Assembly: GCF_050613145.1 (NCBI RefSeq)
Contig: NZ_CP192507.1
Location: 1,426,001 to 1,490,000 of the forward strand
Origin: Lysinibacillus_B sp050613145
GTDB lineage: Bacteria > Bacillota > Bacilli > Bacillales_A > Planococcaceae
DNA length: 64,000 nucleotides
Direction: 5' to 3'
The translations under genes and the position numbers were made by a program. The notes under the pieces were generated by a model. That model was not told the DNA's origin. It searched no databases and was given only the letters and a program-made list of their open reading frames with translations. Of this stretch, positions 59,853 to 64,000 are shown in pieces; positions within the stretch are counted from its first letter, which is position 1, and the number at the start of each line of letters is the position of its first letter.

Positions 59853-60855
59853 GACAGAAGATATTTTTGATATTAAAAAAATGGAAAAAACTATTAAAAA
59901 AGCGAAGCGACGGGCCAATTGGAAAACGGTTTTGATTACGATTATAGTTCTAGTTGTCGTCATAATTGTAGGTACAATTATGAATCGAAATATTAACTAT
60001 AAATTAGAAAGGCCTGTGCAGTTTTCTGCTACAGGGTTTCATGAAATATCTGCACCGAATGAATTTATTGGAAAGCTTGAACGTTATCAAGGGATTTTAG
60101 GGGGAGAAAATCGTTATACCACTTATAAAATAATTGAAGGGAAAGTCGTTTATACAGGACAAGAAAGGTACGGATATGGACTCTTCCGTGATGAAAATTT
60201 AAATCGAATAGGCATTGAGTCGCCAATCCTAATTGGTCGTAGTTTTTCGGAACAAGATTTACAAAAACAACTATATAATGAATTAGGTCAACGTGAAATG
60301 GTGTTTTTCTACCCGTTTTTACAATACAAAATATATCGTAATGATTTAGTATTGCTTGATGATATCGGGAAGGACAAAGTAATGGAAGTCGCCCTATCTT
60401 TTGATCGAGGCTATACATTTGACGAGGTGCAATCAATGATTTCAAACAATGTAACACTCACTTGGCTTTGGGTGGATGATGTTAATGAAGACGCAGATGA
60501 TTTTCAATATAATTATGTAGATGAAAACGGTGAAGTGATTGTATTAGACAATTTAGTTCGTTCAGAGCATACTGTTTATGGACTTTCTTTATTCAATGAA
60601 AATGGCGATATGAAAGAAGAGCCTGTCCGTCGCTTTATTGGCGCGATTGAAGCAAATCAACAATTTAAAGTGCGTTGGCAAGGTGAGTTTAAACGCTTAT
60701 ATGAGACACTAAGTGGAGAAGATGGTCAGTTAACCGAGGAAGACTTACAATATTATGGTGCAGTTGTCACAGGAAATGCACAAAACTTATCCCAATTAAA
60801 AGACTTACCATTTATTAAAGCTTCATCTATTGGGGTAATTACGGACAAGTACTAA
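59839..60855 (+). CDS. Anti-sigma factor with Sigma_reg N- and C-terminal domains
   Basis: A 338-residue protein: 35 cytosolic residues (MSNDKTEDIFDIKKMEKTIK), one membrane helix (TVLITIIVLVVVIIVGTIM) and a large extracytoplasmic part with SFDRGYTFDEVQSMISNNVTLTWLWV and a C-terminal PFIKASSIGVITD. This matches the Sigma_reg_N/Sigma_reg_C families that bind ECF sigma factors and sense an outside signal. The start ATG 59839 follows GGGAGGA. Confidence 0.82.
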   Translation: MSNDKTEDIFDIKKMEKTIKKAKRRANWKTVLITIIVLVVVIIVGTIMNRNINYKLERPVQFSATGFHEISAPNEFIGKLERYQGILGGENRYTTYKIIEGKVVYTGQERYGYGLFRDENLNRIGIESPILIGRSFSEQDLQKQLYNELGQREMVFFYPFLQYKIYRNDLVLLDDIGKDKVMEVALSFDRGYTFDEVQSMISNNVTLTWLWVDDVNEDADDFQYNYVDENGEVIVLDNLVRSEHTVYGLSLFNENGDMKEEPVRRFIGAIEANQQFKVRWQGEFKRLYETLSGEDGQLTEEDLQYYGAVVTGNAQNLSQLKDLPFIKASSIGVITDKY

Positions 60856-61024
60856 AATAAGCTAGTGAAGCAATATTAATAGTTTCTTCTTAGGAGCAAA
60901 AGGGGAAGAACGATAATAACAAAAAGGTTCACAACAAAGTAGAGGGGCAATTCGCACATGAATTTGCTCCTGCCTTTTTATAAACGAGCTCAATTAAGAC
61001 GCTGGTTGTTTACAGCAGGAACTA

Positions 61025-61291
61025 ATGGTTAGAAGAAGAGGAATCTATGAAATAAAAATTCGTGACAAGCAGCTTATTTGTCCGTTTTGTCAAAATAAGC
61101 AGTTTAAGCATCGTGAAGTTTACATGGATTTGGCACCATTTGATAAAGAAGTGAAGGAGCAGCTAACATTACAATCATTTAGCTGTACGTCATGTGGTGA
61201 TATCCGGATGTTTCAAGAAAAGAATCGGTTTGACCACACGTTGGAAAAACATGTGTCTATTATCGAATATACGGAAGTGATAAAACAATGA
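61025..61291 (+). CDS. Zinc-ribbon protein, short paralogue
   Basis: An 88-residue protein with ICPFCQNKQF and, about 35 residues later, CTSCGDIRMFQ: a CxxC-x35-CxxC zinc ribbon. It overlaps the next gene, which has the same plan, by 4 bp. The ATG at 61025 has only a weak GCAGGA upstream. Function unknown; such ribbons often bind nucleic acid or protein. Confidence 0.65.
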   Translation: MVRRRGIYEIKIRDKQLICPFCQNKQFKHREVYMDLAPFDKEVKEQLTLQSFSCTSCGDIRMFQEKNRFDHTLEKHVSIIEYTEVIKQ

Positions 61292-61800
61292 CGGGGATGG
61301 ATGAATCTTTATTGCCTCAAAAAAGTCGTATTACTATTTTTAATAAGCTTGTTATTTGCCGATTTTGTTCAAATGATGTGTTTATCCCTTATGAAGTTAT
61401 AGTGAATGTTGAACAACCCGGTATCGGTGTTCATCATGTTCGTTATGCCGCAATTTGTCAATATTGCGGTGAGGTGAAACACTTTGGAGATCCTAGTTAT
61501 TATGATGCTGAAAAAGGCAATTATATTTGGGCATTAAATCAATTTCTACTTTCAGTTAAAAAATATAGGGTCAAGATTTTATTCTATGTTGGAAAAAGAA
61601 AGCAGGATAAAAAAACAATTTTTATCAATAAACTGATGCAAGACTTTGGGGCAGAGATAGAGAATGTAAAAGAGTTTAAAGAAGAAGTACTACTTCAAAT
61701 AAGGTTTTCTGATTTAAATGATATACAAACAAATAAAATAAGGATAATGAGTTGTGCGAAACGACTTAATATATATGTTAAAGAACTAACGATTAAATAG
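61288..61800 (+). CDS. Zinc-ribbon protein, long paralogue
   Basis: A 170-residue protein: N-terminal 80 residues with VICRFCSNDVF and ICQYCGEVKHFGD (the same CxxC-x35-CxxC plan as its neighbour). The C-terminal 75 residues are basic with alternating strands (VKILFYVGKRKQDKK, EVLLQIRFSDLNDI). Translationally coupled to the short paralogue. Family not recognised. Confidence 0.65.
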   Translation: MTGMDESLLPQKSRITIFNKLVICRFCSNDVFIPYEVIVNVEQPGIGVHHVRYAAICQYCGEVKHFGDPSYYDAEKGNYIWALNQFLLSVKKYRVKILFYVGKRKQDKKTIFINKLMQDFGAEIENVKEFKEEVLLQIRFSDLNDIQTNKIRIMSCAKRLNIYVKELTIK

Positions 61801-61951
61801 GATTATTTAAGGCACACTTCTTAGGTGGATTATTGTAAAAGTCATGTCTAAATAAATGCTTCTTAATTTCACAATCGGGTGCTATTGATGGAATATCAAA
61901 GGTGGAAAACGATCAAATTTTTTAATGAAAGTCTTATACTTAGTTAAAACG

Positions 61952-61995
61952 AAAAACTCCATTTTGATCCATCTTTTTTCAAAATGGAGTTTTTG
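61952..61995. terminator. Bidirectional terminator
   Basis: Stem AAAAACTCCATTTTGA with complement, with A and T ends. It lies about 150 bp after the zinc-ribbon genes; the rest of the gap to 62083 holds no gene. Confidence 0.85.
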
Positions 61996-62082
61996 CATTT
62001 GCTGTTAAATAAGGATTGAATAGCACTTTTTAATCAAACTTTATTCCAAACCTACAGTAGGTTCAACCGGGTAGCCATTTTT

Positions 62083-62847
62083 TCATGCAAAGAAATAATC
62101 ATAGCCATTTTTTAAAATGAGAATAATCGTGACAACAATAAATAATGCGCGGATAAAGCCTGTCTCTTTACTAAGCGCGATTTTAGAGCCGGTATACGCC
62201 CCTAAAATCATCGCAAAGCCCATAATGAGACCATACGTAAAATTCACTGCTCCGAGTATTAAAAACATGAGTAATGCCGCTAAGTTACTCGTAAAATTAA
62301 GCAGCTTTGAACTGCCCGATGCCTCGATAAAATTAAAGCCCATAAAGAGCAAAATAAAAATCATAAATGAACCTGTCCCCGGACCGAAAAAGCCATCATA
62401 GAAGCCTAAACCAACGAGCAATATTAAACTAAGCCATTTCTTTTTGCCTGTTGCTTTGCCGCTCGTTTCAACTTTGCCAAAATCTTTTTTTACGAAGGTG
62501 TACGCTAACACTGCGATCAATAATATAAGTACAAGTGGTTGCAAAATATCCGGAGAAACTTGATGGACAGTAAATGCTCCTAACAAAGAACCGATAAACA
62601 CAAACGGTACAATAGGGCCAAGCATTTTGACATCAATTTTTCCCGCACGTAAAAATGTAATCATACTTGTAAAATTGCCCATTGATGCCGCAAGTTTATT
62701 TGTTGCGATGGCAGTGGCAGGGGGTAACCCCACAAATAATAATGCGGGTAGTGTAATGAGGCCACCACCGCCAACAATTGAATTAATAAAAGCCCCCGTA
62801 AAGCCAAAGAAAAATAACGCAAGTATTGAAAAAATATCAATCTCCAT
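62083..62847 (-). CDS. TauE/SafE-family membrane exporter
   Basis: A 254-residue, eight-helix membrane protein. GFTGAFINSIVGGGGLITLPALLF at the start and GFYDGFFGPGTGSFMI near 150 are the two duplicated TauE/SafE signatures. Members export sulfite, sulfoacetate or other organic anions. Substrate unknown. GAGGTTAAATC precedes the ATG. Confidence 0.88.
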   Translation of the reverse strand: MEIDIFSILALFFFGFTGAFINSIVGGGGLITLPALLFVGLPPATAIATNKLAASMGNFTSMITFLRAGKIDVKMLGPIVPFVFIGSLLGAFTVHQVSPDILQPLVLILLIAVLAYTFVKKDFGKVETSGKATGKKKWLSLILLVGLGFYDGFFGPGTGSFMIFILLFMGFNFIEASGSSKLLNFTSNLAALLMFLILGAVNFTYGLIMGFAMILGAYTGSKIALSKETGFIRALFIVVTIILILKNGYDYFFA

Positions 62848-62975
62848 GATTTAACCTCTTTTCGTCATAGACATATGATATGTTACTTTCAATTTTATGT
62901 AAATAACTATATGGCGCTCGTTTTGCACCATGTATTAAAGTGTAGGCATAGGGTGTTCTTTACTTTGGCTAACGC

Positions 62976-63015
62976 AAAAACAGGCTACCGCTTCATTTGC
63001 AGTTAGCCTGTTTTT
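62976..63015 (-). terminator. yqhQ terminator
   Basis: Stem AAAAACAGGCTA / TAGCCTGTTTTT flanking a 16-nt loop, next to the yqhQ stop. Confidence 0.8.
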
Positions 63016-63016
63016 A

Positions 63017-63955
63017 TTAGTCGTGATGCAATGTTGCTGCAATTTCTGGGTTCGCTTCAACTTCATGTAATTTTTTGAAAGAAGCGATTGCGACCTCTAC
63101 TTGGTCGTCTTTTGGCTCTTTTGTCGTTAATAATTGTAGCCATAAGCCAGGATAGCCTAAATAGCGCAGTACAGGCACATTACGCACTTTATTTGTTGCT
63201 TGCAGTACTTCAAACGAAATCCCAATGACCACTGGAATTAATAAAATGCGCGATACAAGACGAACCCAAAGCGGATCTGTTGGGACTAAGAAATAGACGA
63301 ATAGACCGACGATTACAGTAAATAAAATAAAGCTTGAGCCACAGCGATAATGAAGGCGTGATTGCTTTTGGACATTCTCTACTGTTAAGGGAACGCCTGC
63401 TTCGTAGCAATTGATTACTTTATGCTCAGCCCCGTGATATTGGAATACACGTTTAATAATGGGCGCCATCGAAATAATGTACAAGTAAGCAAGTAATAAA
63501 ATTAACTTAAAACCTGTCTCCAGTAAAATTTGAATAGTTTTTCCTGGGAACCATGGTTTTAATAATTCGGCCATAAACATGGGCACGAGTGTAAAAATGA
63601 ATTTACCGAATAAGAAGGATAGTACACCTACAACAGCGACACCAAGCCACATTTGTAGCTTGCTCATTTCTTCCTCTTCGCCGTCATCCTCTTCACCAGG
63701 GTTGACGTCATAACGGGAGCTAGCAAACTCTAAATGGCGTGAACCAAATCCGGCAGATTCGATTAATGCCACAACACCTCGAACGAATGGCACCTTTTTG
63801 AGTTTTTGATAAATCGGTTTTTTCTCTTTCTTTAAATGATAATAGTCAATCGAGTCATCGTTTCGTCGAATCGCTGTTATCATATGATCTTGCCCAGCGA
63901 ACATCACGCCTTCAAGAAGTGCTTGTCCGCCGTAAACAGGTGTTTCTTTACTCAA
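63017..63955 (-). CDS. yqhQ: DUF1385 membrane protein (YqhQ)
   Basis: About 312 residues. YGGQALLEGVMFAG at the start, YHGAEHKVINCYEAG near 160 and HYRCGSSFILFTVIVG near 190 are DUF1385 hallmarks, with four or so membrane helices. A histidine-rich pattern suggests metal or heme contact, unproven. The start is taken as TTG 63955, giving MSKETPVYGGQ as in the Bacillus protein; an in-frame GTG at 63967 is an alternative. Function unknown. Confidence 0.85.
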   Translation of the reverse strand: MSKETPVYGGQALLEGVMFAGQDHMITAIRRNDDSIDYYHLKKEKKPIYQKLKKVPFVRGVVALIESAGFGSRHLEFASSRYDVNPGEEDDGEEEEMSKLQMWLGVAVVGVLSFLFGKFIFTLVPMFMAELLKPWFPGKTIQILLETGFKLILLLAYLYIISMAPIIKRVFQYHGAEHKVINCYEAGVPLTVENVQKQSRLHYRCGSSFILFTVIVGLFVYFLVPTDPLWVRLVSRILLIPVVIGISFEVLQATNKVRNVPVLRYLGYPGLWLQLLTTKEPKDDQVEVAIASFKKLHEVEANPEIAATLHHD

Positions 63956-64000
63956 TATCGACACCACTCTCTACTAATCTCAAAATTTCTACCTTTCCAT

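Noticed and set aside
1..64000. CRISPR array, prophage or tRNA/rRNA genes
   Set aside because: No regularly spaced repeats, phage structural genes, tRNA cloverleaf or rRNA sequence was recognised in the window.

Overview
The window is low-GC Firmicutes chromosome. The gene order closely follows the Bacillus subtilis zur / ispG / sodA / pbpA / pst / yqgQ / comG / gcv / lipM / yqhQ segment. The accessory content (a B12-dependent ribonucleotide reductase, a small cobalamin-salvage operon, arginase beside the pst operon, and repetitive intergenic blocks) suggests a Bacillales relative of the Lysinibacillus / Solibacillus type (Planococcaceae/Caryophanaceae). That assignment is an inference from gene content and order; there is no rRNA here to confirm it.

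Layout. 1-1756: the end of glnR and glnA, separated by a two-hairpin IS200/IS605-like relic. 1792-4473: Zur-controlled zinc importer genes znuC-znuB-zur. 4548-6728: cobalamin lower-loop genes (cobU, cobS, a CobC-type phosphatase, a second short CobU-like protein). 6860-15433: TPR protein, TspO-like membrane protein, an esterase-fold protein lacking its nucleophile serine, lipoprotein, yqfW, ispG, yqfZ, yqgB, yqgC and sodA, whose 3' end is partly duplicated. 15702-16414: paired fluoride channels. 16661-17232: repeat block A. 17279-24080: pbpA and the PhoP-controlled pstSCAB-phoU operon. 24173-33109: arginase, hydrolase, ppnP, lipoprotein, VWA-like protein, a Trp T-box leader with trpE-trpG, and a sigma/anti-sigma pair. 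33308-36975: peroxide module (gpx plus OhrR-like regulator), a DegV protein, repeat block B (inverted relative to A) and an MFS exporter. 37028-41803: two membrane-anchored proteins, rpmG, 5-formyl-THF cyclo-ligase, yqgQ, a possible small RNA, ltaS, yqgW. 42208-43394: repeat block C and a 5'-broken, apparently circularly permuted amidase gene. 43667-49927: yqgX, yqgY, a regulator, the complete comG operon behind a ComK-type box, aroK. 50056-54341: tandem glycine riboswitch and gcvT-gcvPA-gcvPB. 54662-59152: rhodanese, lipM, and nrdJ interrupted by a 355-nt group I intron. 59346-63967: a second sigma/anti-sigma pair, two zinc-ribbon proteins, a TauE-type exporter and yqhQ.

Functional links. 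Several units have their expected control elements in the sequence: a Zur box before znuC, PHO-box repeats before pstS, a Trp T-box before trpE, a ComK AT-box before comGA, a glycine riboswitch before gcvT, NrdR boxes before nrdJ, and a palindrome at the OhrR-like regulator. Cobalamin salvage at the left end could supply the cofactor of the class II reductase at the right end, though they are 50 kb apart.

The least ordinary features are the group I intron at the conserved APTG/STG site of nrdJ, the permuted amidase, the large modular non-coding repeats A/B/C with small nested units, and the copied sodA tail. No CRISPR array, prophage, rRNA or tRNA was seen.
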